Assembly: GCA_964599695.1 (NCBI GenBank)
Contig: CAZRGP010000047.1
Location: forward strand, 1-11,818
DNA from: RUG11783 sp964599695
GTDB lineage: Bacteria > Bacillota > Clostridia > Oscillospirales > Ruminococcaceae
Direction of reading: 5' to 3'
DNA length: 11,818 nucleotides
Position 1 is the first letter of the stretch; each line of letters opens with the position of its first letter. The notes beneath the pieces are model-generated. The model was not told the origin of the DNA. It did not search any database and saw nothing but the letters and a program-made list of their open reading frames with translations. Positions 5,543-11,818 of this stretch are shown here, in pieces. The translations under genes were made by a program, and so were the position numbers.

Positions 5543-6354
5543 GTGATAAAACGATGTCAGAGAATCTCCTCACTCAGCATACATTTCAAGTCGGCGACCA
5601 GACCTTTCGGGGGAAGGTCGTCGCACTTGACAAGGACGGTCTTTTGTTTGACCACCATTCTTTTATTCGTGCGCTGAACCAAGAGCGAATCCGCGCTGCA
5701 CGCACGAAATACGGAATCAATCCGGATATTGTAATCGATTGGATGACAGAAATCGGCATAGCAGCGCATATCGGCCCCGACGGGGAACCGGTAGCGGATG
5801 CCTGTCTCCCGGACGGAACAGCGATCCTCGCTTCCATTGAGGATGAGGTCGTGATTTCTGGAGTATTCTTTATGCATAGTCTGAAAATCCCCTGGCCAGA
5901 AGCGAGAGCAATGGCATTGGAAGTTCACACTACAGCAGACGATGCGCTTCGTTGGCAGGATGTGCTGACAACCCATCAGGGGTGTCCTGAGATTTTTTCC
6001 AGATTAAGGAAAAAGGGAGTCCCATACGGTATCGTTACACTCGATACTTCGCAGCGTGTGCGAGAGATGATCGATATGGTGGACGAATCGGAGTCACTAA
6101 GTTTCATCCTCTCGTCCAGTGAGATCACAAATTGCAAACCTGATCCGGAGGCTATAATCAAAACAGCAGATCTCTTTGGTGTTTCCTGCAATGAGATTAT
6201 AATGATTGGAGATCTTCCTGTGGATATGGAAATGGCCAATCTGGCCGGTGCAGTGGGAGTAGCGGTTCCGGAAGGATCTTTTTTCGAAGAGGAACTTCGA
6301 AAAAAAGCATCTTATGTCTGCAAAACGTTGGATGATTTCATCATTCTGGATTGA
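5539..6354 (+). CDS. HAD-superfamily phosphatase
   Basis: A 271-residue cytoplasmic hydrolase, probably a small-molecule phosphatase using an aspartyl-phosphate intermediate. All four HAD motifs are present: LDKDGLLFD (nucleophile Asp31, acid/base Asp33), Thr167 in GIVTLD, Lys200 in NCKPDPEA, and MIGDLPVDM (metal-binding Asp225 and Asp229). About 130 residues between motifs I and II form a large C1-type helical cap, as in phosphoglycolate phosphatase relatives. Motif I has Leu where most members have Thr (DGTL). The ATG overlaps the aminotransferase stop codon (ATGA), which implies translational coupling; no clear ribosome binding site is seen, and an in-frame ATG at 5554 is an alternative. 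Coupling suggests that it dephosphorylates the substrate or product of the aminotransferase. Confidence 0.85.
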   Translation: MSDKTMSENLLTQHTFQVGDQTFRGKVVALDKDGLLFDHHSFIRALNQERIRAARTKYGINPDIVIDWMTEIGIAAHIGPDGEPVADACLPDGTAILASIEDEVVISGVFFMHSLKIPWPEARAMALEVHTTADDALRWQDVLTTHQGCPEIFSRLRKKGVPYGIVTLDTSQRVREMIDMVDESESLSFILSSSEITNCKPDPEAIIKTADLFGVSCNEIIMIGDLPVDMEMANLAGAVGVAVPEGSFFEEELRKKASYVCKTLDDFIILD

Positions 6355-6421
6355 AAACGGCATCACTGAAGATTTCTATGGTGCAATTGGATTGATGGAA
6401 AAGATAAGGAGGTAAACAACA

Positions 6422-7774
6422 TTGAATCAGTATATTTCGCGTGTTATTGCTGAAGTAAAAACTAAGCATGCATCTCAACCGGAATTCGTTCAAACAGTAG
6501 AAGAGGTCCTGACCTCCGTTGAACCTCTAGTAAATGCTCATCCGGAATATGAAAAGTCTGATATTCTCAGCAGAATGGTCGAGCCTGAGAGAATGTTCAC
6601 TTTCAGAGTCGTATGGATGGACGATGAAGGAAAGTATCATACAAATATCGGATGGAGATGTCAGTTCAATGGTGCGATCGGCCCGTACAAAGGCGGACTG
6701 AGGTTCCAGAAAAATGTGAATGAGAGCATCATCAAATTCCTCGGATTCGAGCAGACATTTAAGAATGCATTGACAGGCCTTCCCATCGGCGGAGGCAAAG
6801 GCGGATCTGATTTCGATCCTGCCGGAAAGTCTGATGCGGAGATCCTTCGCTTCTGCCAGAGTTTCATGACGGCTTTGTACCGCTATATCGGTCCCGATGT
6901 GGATGTCCCTGCCGGAGATATGGGCGTAGGAAAGAGAGAAGTAGGGTATTTGTTCGGTCAGTACAGAAGACTGAAGGGCGTCTGGGAGAACGGCGTAATC
7001 ACCGGAAAGGGACTGAGCTACGGCGGTTCGCTGATCAGACCGGAAGCAACAGGATACGGCGCCGTGTATTATCTTCAGGAAGTTCTGAGGCATGAGAACG
7101 ATTCCATTGAAGGAAAGAGGATCGGTGTTTCGGGATTCGGAAATGTCGCATGGGGGATCATGAAGAAGGCGGCTCAGCTCGGTGCGAAGGTCACTTACGT
7201 ATCCGGTCCGGATGGTTATTTCCATGATCCGGACGGCGTCGTCACGGACGAGAAGATCGCCTTTATCGAGTGGATGCGCGCCAATGATCCGATGCACTGC
7301 AAGCCCTATGCTGACAAATTCGGAGTGGAGTTCGTTCCCGGCACAAAGTTCTGGGGAGCGAAAGACGTTGATATCTATATGCCTGCCGCGATCCAGAATG
7401 ATGTGAATCTGGAGTGGGCAAAACGGATCGTCGATTCCGGAGTGAAGTATTACATCGAAGTGGCGAACATGCCGACAACGAATGATGCACTGGAATTGCT
7501 CAGAGCGCAGAAAGATATGATCGTTGCTCCCTCCAAGGCAGTCAATGCGGGCGGCGTCGGAGTATCTGCGTTGGAAATGTCCCAGAACTCGGAACGCCTC
7601 GTCTGGAGTGCGGAAGAAGTGGATGAGCAGCTGCACAGGATGATGAAAAACATCCATGATGTGTCCAAGGAGACTGCAGAAGAATTCGGCCTTGGCTATG
7701 ATCTTGTCGCCGGCGCGAATATCGCGGGATTCAAAAAGGTCGCGACAGCTATGCTCGAGCAGGGCGTCTTCTAA
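6422..7774 (+). CDS. gdhA: NADP-type glutamate dehydrogenase
   Basis: A 450-residue hexameric glutamate dehydrogenase of the short bacterial type, the same length class as the E. coli enzyme. It interconverts 2-oxoglutarate plus ammonia and glutamate. Visible residues are Lys90 in GPYKGGLRF, Lys114, catalytic Lys126 in PIGGGKGGSDFDP and Asp166 in DVPAGDMGVG. The Rossmann loop is VSGFGNVAWG (236-245). The strand after it ends VTYVSGPDG with no acidic residue at the NAD-selective position, fitting NADP use, an inference. The start is TTG at 6422 with a strong AAGGAGG at 6406-6412 spaced 9 bases away. It follows the HAD gene by 67 bp with no terminator between, so it may be cotranscribed and supply glutamate to the aminotransferase. 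The gene also fits ordinary nitrogen assimilation. Confidence 0.96.
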   Translation: MNQYISRVIAEVKTKHASQPEFVQTVEEVLTSVEPLVNAHPEYEKSDILSRMVEPERMFTFRVVWMDDEGKYHTNIGWRCQFNGAIGPYKGGLRFQKNVNESIIKFLGFEQTFKNALTGLPIGGGKGGSDFDPAGKSDAEILRFCQSFMTALYRYIGPDVDVPAGDMGVGKREVGYLFGQYRRLKGVWENGVITGKGLSYGGSLIRPEATGYGAVYYLQEVLRHENDSIEGKRIGVSGFGNVAWGIMKKAAQLGAKVTYVSGPDGYFHDPDGVVTDEKIAFIEWMRANDPMHCKPYADKFGVEFVPGTKFWGAKDVDIYMPAAIQNDVNLEWAKRIVDSGVKYYIEVANMPTTNDALELLRAQKDMIVAPSKAVNAGGVGVSALEMSQNSERLVWSAEEVDEQLHRMMKNIHDVSKETAEEFGLGYDLVAGANIAGFKKVATAMLEQGVF

Positions 7775-7797
7775 AACCAATACATAATTAATTGCAG

Positions 7798-7814
7798 GGG
7801 GCTGTGAAGAAATT
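7798..7814 (+). repeat. Left terminal inverted repeat of the IS
   Basis: GGGGCTGTGAAGAAATT pairs with the right end at 9236-9252 with two mismatches. A partial inverted third copy (AATTCCGGCACAGCCC, 7830-7845) lies just inside this end and folds back on it. Confidence 0.8.
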
Positions 7815-7849
7815 GGCATTTAAGGTGTCAATTCCGGCACAGCCCTTTT
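7799..7849 (+). terminator. Hairpin terminator for gdhA formed by IS left end
   Basis: GGGCTGTG (7799-7806) pairs with CACAGCCC (7838-7845), and inside that AATTG (7811-7815) pairs with CAATT (7829-7833). The outer stem is followed by TTTTAG. It begins 25 bp after the gdhA stop codon and is the only terminator-like structure there, so gdhA transcripts probably end within the insertion sequence. The four-base T run is short, so efficiency is uncertain. Confidence 0.6.
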
Positions 7850-7929
7850 AGTGTGTTCAGATTTTGTGGGAAAAAGCAGTCCAAAGGGCATAATACCCCT
7901 TACCCCAATTAACGCAGACCCTTCTACTC

Positions 7930-9159
7930 TTAAGCTGCTTCCTGGAGTTTCGTTTGTTTCCAGCAGTATTTGTACAGATTGTAGCCCAATAAAACCAGAA
8001 ATATCTCTAACTTCACGTTTTTATGTCCTCTTCAGGATATCCTGCGGTATTTCCTGTCCTTCACCGTCTTTTCGTACATGGTGAACTTCATCACCTTTTC
8101 CATCCCTTTTTCTTCGCAGTAAAGGTAGTTGTTGTAGGATCCGTATCCCGCATCTGCCACCGGATATCGGGGATATCTTCCATACTGTTCCTGGAACTTT
8201 TCCATCAACGGCCGGAAGCAGTCCTAGTCGCTTTGGTACCGGTAGATGTCTGCCACAACGATATATTCGTCTGCTACTCCAATCTGGATGTTGTATCCCG
8301 GTAATATCTGGTCATTCCGCATATGGTCTCTCTTCATACGCATAAATGTGGCTCCCGGGTCTGTCCTGGAATAACTGTTCCGGTCTTCTCCACAGATCCT
8401 TAGTTTTTCTCCGTATTCTTCCAGTTTCCGGATATATTTTCGTAATTGCTCTGCTTTTCGCTGCCGCTCTGTCTTGCGCCGCCCTTTTCCATGAGGAAAA
8501 TCGGTCTCTTTCAGCCCGTAATGGTCCAGATAGGCCAGTAGCATCTCTTCTAATTCTTCAGGGATATATTCGCTCTTGCTCTCCAGCTTAAGCCCTTCAT
8601 ACCGGAGCTCTTCATTCATTGCCTCTAGCAATGTAGTTATCCGTCCGTATAACTTGTATCTGCTCTTTTCTGTGCTCTTTTCCCAAACAAATGTGTATTT
8701 GTTGGTATTCGCCTCGAGTTTTGTCCCGTCTATGTACAGGTGCTTCAGATCTACTCCTTCTGCTTCTGTTATCTCTTTTGTTATTCCATAAAAAATATCC
8801 TCGATATCTTCCTTCAGGTCCTCTATGAAATAACCGAAGCTTCTGTAGCTCGGCTTTTCTCCATCCATCAGGTATTGGTATCGAAGATTTACTCTGCAGT
8901 TGTCTTCCAGTTTCCGGAGCGAGATGCTCCCTTCGTCCATGTACCCAAACAGTATTGTCTTCAGCATGTTCACCGGATTGTACCCCGGGCGTCCCGGCCT
9001 TCGGCCTATCTCCGCCCGTACGTACCGCTCGATTCTTGCCTCCTCCATCAGTCGGTCGAACTGCTTCACCGGATCTCTCAGATCCAGACAGTCTTCAAAA
9101 AAGACTGGAAACATTGCTTGCTTTGGACTAAAATTGATATTGGTAAATTTCTTGGTCAC
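7930..9159 (-). pseudogene. IS1182-family transposase, nonsense mutation and internal deletion
   Basis: The frame opens at GTG 9159 and runs 311 codons to a TAG at 8224-8226. It carries the IS1182 N-terminus (NINFSPKQAMFPVFFEDCLD near residue 8) and the GRPGYNPVNMLKTILFGYM region that leads the DDE domain, including LYIDGTKLEANTNKY. After the TAG, the same frame continues with family sequence (DCFRPLMEKF, VADAGYGSYNN, MKFTMYEKTVKDRKYR). It then hits TGA just before typical C-terminal sequence (NVKLEIFLVLLGYNLYKYC) ending with TAA at 7930-7932. The part expected between KDRKYR and NVKLE, more than 100 residues in relatives by my recollection, is absent. The amber codon probably replaced CAG (Gln). 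The protein is almost certainly inactive. No convincing ribosome binding site is seen. Confidence 0.85.
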
Positions 9160-9179
9160 AACTGAATTTTACCATGATT

Positions 9180-9212
9180 AAGCCCCCAGTCCTTCACTGG
9201 ACCAGGGGGCTT
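9180..9212 (-). terminator. Hairpin upstream of transposase inside IS
   Basis: AAGCCCCC (9180-9187) pairs with GGGGGCTT (9205-9212), extended by GTCC / GGAC across an imperfect bulge. It lies between the right IS end and the transposase start. Such hairpins in insertion sequences limit read-through into the transposase. It could also terminate transcripts entering from the nagB side. Confidence 0.55.
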
Positions 9213-9235
9213 CTTCATTTCTTTATCGGGGGTTG

Positions 9236-9252
9236 AATTATTTCACAGCCCC
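9236..9252 (-). repeat. Right terminal inverted repeat of the IS
   Basis: On the minus strand this reads GGGGCTGTGAAATAATT, matching the left end at 15 of 17 positions. The nagB stop codon begins 16 bp beyond it. Confidence 0.8.
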
Positions 9253-9267
9253 TTCTTAATACATTTT

Positions 9268-10059
9268 TTAGAGACGCTCAGCTTTCTCAATATCGAGGAA
9301 GTATTTGTATGTGTCAACCATGAGTTCACCGCATGCAGCTTCGTCACAGGCAATGATAGCGCCGTTGTGCATCTGCAGCGCGCTGCATGTCCACTTCTGG
9401 GAAACGCTTCCTTCTACTGTTGCGGCAAGTGCTCTCGCTTTGTTGTGCCCATTGATGAGCAACAGGACTTCTTTGGAGTCGGTCACTGTGCCGATACCGA
9501 CTGAAAGAGCCTGCGCCGGTACCTTCTCCGGATCATTTCCAAAGAAACGGGAGTTCACGATACGGGTGTCCGTGGTGAGATTCCGAAGCCCTGTCCGGGA
9601 AGTGAGGGATGTGTAAGGCTCATTGAACGCCAGATGACCGTCCACGCCGATGCCGCCCATGAAGAGATCGATACCGCCGTAGGATGCGATCTTCTTCTCG
9701 TACTCTTCGCACTCCTTCTCCGGATCTTCCGCCATACCGTTGAGAATATTGATGTTTTCCGGCTTCATATCCACCAGGTTATTGAAGAAGTTGTCATGCA
9801 TGAAGTACCAGTAGCTCTGGTCATGCTCATGGGGAAGGCCAAGGTACTCGTCCATGTTGAAGGTCACGACATTGGCAAAACTTAACTCTCCCGCCTGGTT
9901 CATTCTAGCGAGCTCCTTGTACACCCCGATGGGGCTGGAACCCGTGGGCAGACCCAGCACAAAAGGTCTGTCTTCCTTGTGGTTACGGATCTTGTTCGCG
10001 ATATAGTTTGCTGCCCAAAGGCACATTTTGGAATAGTTTTCCTGAATAACGACTCTCAT
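9268..10059 (-). CDS. nagB: Glucosamine-6-phosphate deaminase
   Basis: A 263-residue cytoplasmic enzyme that converts glucosamine 6-phosphate to fructose 6-phosphate and ammonia, linking amino-sugar use to glycolysis. The length matches E. coli NagB. Visible features are the phosphate-binding GLPTGSSP (36-43), Asp70 in FNMDEYLGL, and the active-site block GGIGVDGHLAFNEP with Asp140, His142 and Glu147. At the position of the E. coli allosteric Arg158 this protein has Gly157, and the Lys160 position is Arg159. It is therefore probably not activated by N-acetylglucosamine 6-phosphate in the E. coli manner (inference). The start is ATG at 10059 with TAGGAG upstream, 7 bases away; the longer frame from 10143 has no ribosome binding site. 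It is a single gene, with no nagA adjacent, convergent with gdhA across the insertion sequence. Confidence 0.96.
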   Translation of the reverse strand: MRVVIQENYSKMCLWAANYIANKIRNHKEDRPFVLGLPTGSSPIGVYKELARMNQAGELSFANVVTFNMDEYLGLPHEHDQSYWYFMHDNFFNNLVDMKPENINILNGMAEDPEKECEEYEKKIASYGGIDLFMGGIGVDGHLAFNEPYTSLTSRTGLRNLTTDTRIVNSRFFGNDPEKVPAQALSVGIGTVTDSKEVLLLINGHNKARALAATVEGSVSQKWTCSALQMHNGAIIACDEAACGELMVDTYKYFLDIEKAERL

Positions 10060-10211
10060 TCGTTTTCTCCTAATAAATCTCTTATAAATACAAATATATA
10101 GAATTACCCTATTGTAAGACCTCAATGTAGTCCCCAAAGCCAATTATATTCTAATAACAATGAGAATGCACTTATATTTCTGGATAGTTTTAATTGTAGT
10201 CCATAGCCAAA
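10060..10211. other. AT-rich intergenic region with a direct repeat
   Basis: This 152-bp stretch upstream of nagB must hold the nagB promoter. Candidate -10 boxes (TCTATA, TATAAG) lie in an AT-rich run, but no -35 match is convincing. TGTAGTCC-N4-AGCCAA (10126-10143) is repeated as TGTAGTCC-N2-AGCCAA (10195-10210). The second copy ends one base before the first codon of the headless recombinase. Confidence 0.5.
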
Positions 10212-11183
10212 ATGCTTACCCGGCAGGAATACTGCGGTGATGTGATAAACTTTAAGACCTGGTCGTTGGATTTCAAGCACAAGGAGCGTTTGGATAATCC
10301 GAAAGATAAGTGGCTGGTCTTTAAGGATGTTCATGAGCCGATAGTATCCAGGGAAGATTTTGAGAAAGTTCAGAATCTGCTGTCAGTTTGCAGAAAAACG
10401 ACCTCAAAATACAAGGAGAACAAACCGGTTCTTCTCAAGGGCTATCTCTTCTGTCCGGACTGTGGGAGCAAACTGTGGTACCACACGAACACAGGAAACA
10501 AGGATATTCACTTTTTCAGCTGTTCCAATTATGAAAGCGACTACAGAGGCACCTGCAAGACCAGACACTATATCCGGGAGGATGCTCTTGAATACATTCT
10601 GCTGAGCGATCTCAGACATATGGCAGCTTTGCTGAAAAAGGATGAGGCTGAATTTGCAAAGCTCCTCATGGAGCATGCAGAAAAGGCGGCTGCAGAGAAG
10701 CGTAAGGAACTGGAAAAAGAACTGAATTCTGCCACAAGCCGAAAGAAAACAGTGGATGTTCTTTATGAAAAGTGTTTCGAGGAGAACGCTTCCGGAAAGA
10801 TTACAGATGACTGGTTCAGCCATTTGTCTGTAAAGTACTCTGCCGAAAAGGAATCCCTTATGCATCGAATCCAGGAAATTCACGAGGAACTGGGTACTCT
10901 TTCGGTCAGTGAGGCAAGCCAGCAGCGGTTTATCAAAGCAGTGAGAAAATTCCTGAAGATCGATAAACTCACGCCAGCACTTATAAGCGAGCTGATCGAC
11001 CGCATAGAAGTCTATGAAGCTCAGGGAAAAGGCAAGGCAAGAATGCAGCGTGTTGTGATTTTTTATCGGTTCGTTGGAGAATTCTACTCCAGTGATCGTG
11101 CGGATTACGAAATATCTGCGAACAGTTACAACGGAAACAGTGTCCAATACAAAGTGGACACAACATCAGAAGCAGCGTCATAA
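10212..11183 (+). pseudogene. Large serine recombinase, N-terminal catalytic domain missing
   Basis: The 323 codons match only the C-terminal part of a large serine recombinase of the Tn4451/TnpX type with a DUF4368 end. Residues 1-58 are the end of the recombinase domain (LTRQEYCGDVINFKTWSLDF and HEPIVSREDFEKVQ). Residues about 73-121 are the zinc ribbon, with Cys81, Cys84, Cys104 and Cys115. Residues about 130-235 are a charged coiled coil, and residues about 255-295 are the DUF4368 tail (ELIDRIEVYE, QRVVIFYRFVG). The resolvase domain with the catalytic serine is absent: the frame is closed just upstream by TAA and TAG codons, and the first ATG has no ribosome binding site. It is a remnant of an integrated mobile element. 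The cargo and other end are not visible here. Confidence 0.88.
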
Positions 11184-11214
11184 GATTAGAATCAGATTTT
11201 TCAACATAAAAAAG

Positions 11215-11245
11215 GAAGAAGAGTACTCGCAATACTCTTCTTCCG
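11215..11245. terminator. Strong hairpin after recombinase remnant
   Basis: A perfect 12-bp stem GGAAGAAGAGTA / TACTCTTCTTCC with a 7-base loop. On the minus strand it is followed by TTTTTTATG, the pattern of an intrinsic terminator for leftward transcription. On the plus strand it lies 31 bp after the recombinase stop but lacks a T-tract. Confidence 0.75.
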
Positions 11246-11493
11246 GTTGAAAGATCACAAAATTGACGTTTTTCGGACCATCAAGTCCCGTAATCTCTCT
11301 CACTATGGTGCGAGTTTGAAAAAAGGACTATTTTGTTTGACAGGTAGACATCTACTGTTCCAGGTGATTCATTATGAAATGAGTCACCTTATTTCTTGGT
11401 AATCAAGGAAGGGATACAATAGTAGAAGGCCTATGTTCAACAGTACGAATTCGTTCGAGATAAGTTATGTTAAACCATTATGCAAATTATAAA
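11246..11493. other. Non-coding stretch with one long hairpin
   Basis: No gene with a start and ribosome binding site is seen here. The clearest structure is AGGTGATTCATT / AATGAGTCACCT (11362-11389), a 12-bp stem with one G-T pair and a 4-base loop, followed on the plus strand by TTATTTCTT. It looks like a terminator or the end of a mobile element, but there is no plus-strand gene directly upstream. Confidence 0.5.
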
Positions 11494-11531
11494 GCCCCAG
11501 ACTGGAGATTTTTACATCTACAGTCTGGGGC
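11494..11531 (-). terminator. Terminator downstream of ftsH
   Basis: An 11-bp stem GCCCCAGACTG / CAGTCTGGGGC is extended after one mismatch by four more pairs, with a 6-base loop. On the minus strand it is followed by TTTATAATTT. It lies 71 bp after the ftsH stop codon and should end that transcript. Confidence 0.85.
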
Positions 11532-11602
11532 GCGTTGCTTCTATTCAGGAAAACTTTCTGAACATGTCCAGACGGACATTGACGGAATTCTGGCCTGTGG
11601 TA

Positions 11603-11818
11603 TTATGTGCTCGCGTTTTCATTCAGGATCCGCATGAACTCTTCACCGGTAATAGTTTCATGTTCATACAGATACGAGGCGAGTTCATCCAACTTACCGC
11701 GATTGTCCTTTAGAATGGTCAGTGCTTTTTCGTGCTGCTTCCGTACCAGTTCGACAACCTGTACATCAATTTTGCTTTGTGTTTCAGCGGAGCAGGCCAG
11801 GGACGTATCACCGCCAAG
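11603..11818 (-). CDS. ftsH: ATP-dependent zinc metalloprotease FtsH, C-terminal end (partial)
   Basis: The last 71 codons of a minus-strand gene that enters from beyond the window end. The translation begins LGGDTSLACSAETQSKID, continues VVELVRKQHEKALTILKDNR and closes with KLDELASYLYEHETITGEEF before TAA at 11603-11605. This is the conserved end of the M41 peptidase domain: the segment after the catalytic site, a helix with the pattern AxxILxxNRxKLDxLAxxLxExETIxGEEF, and a short tail. FtsH is a hexameric membrane-anchored AAA protease that degrades misfolded membrane proteins and selected regulators. The ATPase and zinc-binding parts are outside the window, so the assignment rests on this tail alone. 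It ends without the long acidic or proline-rich extension seen in some FtsH proteins. Confidence 0.88.
   Translation of the reverse strand, partial: LGGDTSLACSAETQSKIDVQVVELVRKQHEKALTILKDNRGKLDELASYLYEHETITGEEFMRILNENAST

Larger units (their letters stand above)
7798..9252 (-). mobile_element. Decayed IS1182-family insertion sequence
   Basis: A 1455-bp element between the convergent gdhA and nagB genes. Its ends carry inverted repeats: GGGGCTGTGAAGAAATT at 7798-7814 and the complement of GGGGCTGTGAAATAATT at 9236-9252 (15 of 17 identical). It holds a broken transposase on the minus strand. No clear target-site duplication is visible directly outside the repeats. Both flanking genes are intact, so insertion was neutral. 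The left repeat starts 23 bp after the gdhA stop and the right one ends 16 bp before the nagB stop. With the transposase defective, movement would need a full copy elsewhere in the genome. Confidence 0.85.

Noticed and set aside
6527..7819. A 430-codon open frame on the minus strand opposite gdhA
   Set aside because: It is the antisense shadow of a strongly conserved gene. It has no recognisable motifs and runs past the gdhA stop into the IS end; codon bias in gdhA explains the absence of stops.
10404..11147. A 247-codon minus-strand frame opposite the recombinase
   Set aside because: The plus-strand product has zinc-ribbon and DUF4368 motifs; the antisense frame has no family features.
11190..11330. 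A minus-strand open stretch through the hairpin at 11215-11245
   Set aside because: It is under 50 codons, has no start codon or ribosome binding site, and reads through a terminator stem; not supportable as a gene.
1..11818. CRISPR array, tRNA or rRNA genes, riboswitch
   Set aside because: No regularly spaced repeats, cloverleaf sequences or rRNA segments were seen, and no leader matches a riboswitch class that I recognise by eye.

Overview
The window looks like chromosomal DNA from a low-to-medium GC Gram-positive bacterium (Bacillota). The evidence is strong AGGAGG-type ribosome binding sites, sigma-A promoters with 17-bp spacers, a mannose-family PTS, an IS1182-type element and a DUF4368-type large serine recombinase fragment. 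A gut member of Erysipelotrichia or Clostridia is a reasonable guess, but the sequence alone does not settle the taxon.

Layout. (1) Bases 86-4124, minus strand: a mannose-family PTS locus. In transcription order it holds EIIA, a fused EIIC-EIID permease, a terminator, EIIB with its own promoter, a DeoR-family regulator and a small protein of unknown function. (2) Bases 4125-4447: a divergent control region with two good sigma-A promoters (one has both hexamers at perfect consensus) and three copies of a short motif that could be the operator of the DeoR regulator. (3) Bases 4448-7774, plus strand: a HisC-like PLP aminotransferase, a HAD phosphatase overlapping it by 4 bp, and an NADP-type glutamate dehydrogenase. 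(4) Bases 7798-9252: a decayed IS1182-family insertion sequence with 17-bp terminal inverted repeats; its transposase has an in-frame stop and an internal deletion. (5) Bases 9268-10059, minus strand: nagB, glucosamine-6-phosphate deaminase. (6) Bases 10212-11183, plus strand: a large serine recombinase lacking its catalytic N-terminus. (7) Bases 11184-11602: non-coding DNA with three hairpins. (8) Bases 11603-11818, minus strand: the C-terminal end of FtsH, cut by the window edge.

How the genes may work together (inference): the PTS imports and phosphorylates an unidentified sugar, and the DeoR regulator senses a sugar phosphate. The divergent aminotransferase and HAD phosphatase would aminate and dephosphorylate a metabolite, with GdhA regenerating glutamate as amino donor. 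The aminotransferase lacks the Asn that normally precedes Pro-Thr-Gly in this fold, so its chemistry may differ from HisC. The EIIC-EIID fusion, the separate EIIB transcription unit, the shared operator-like boxes and this unusual aminotransferase make region 86-7774 the part most likely to be an undescribed catabolic system. The right third is mainly mobile-element debris between housekeeping genes.
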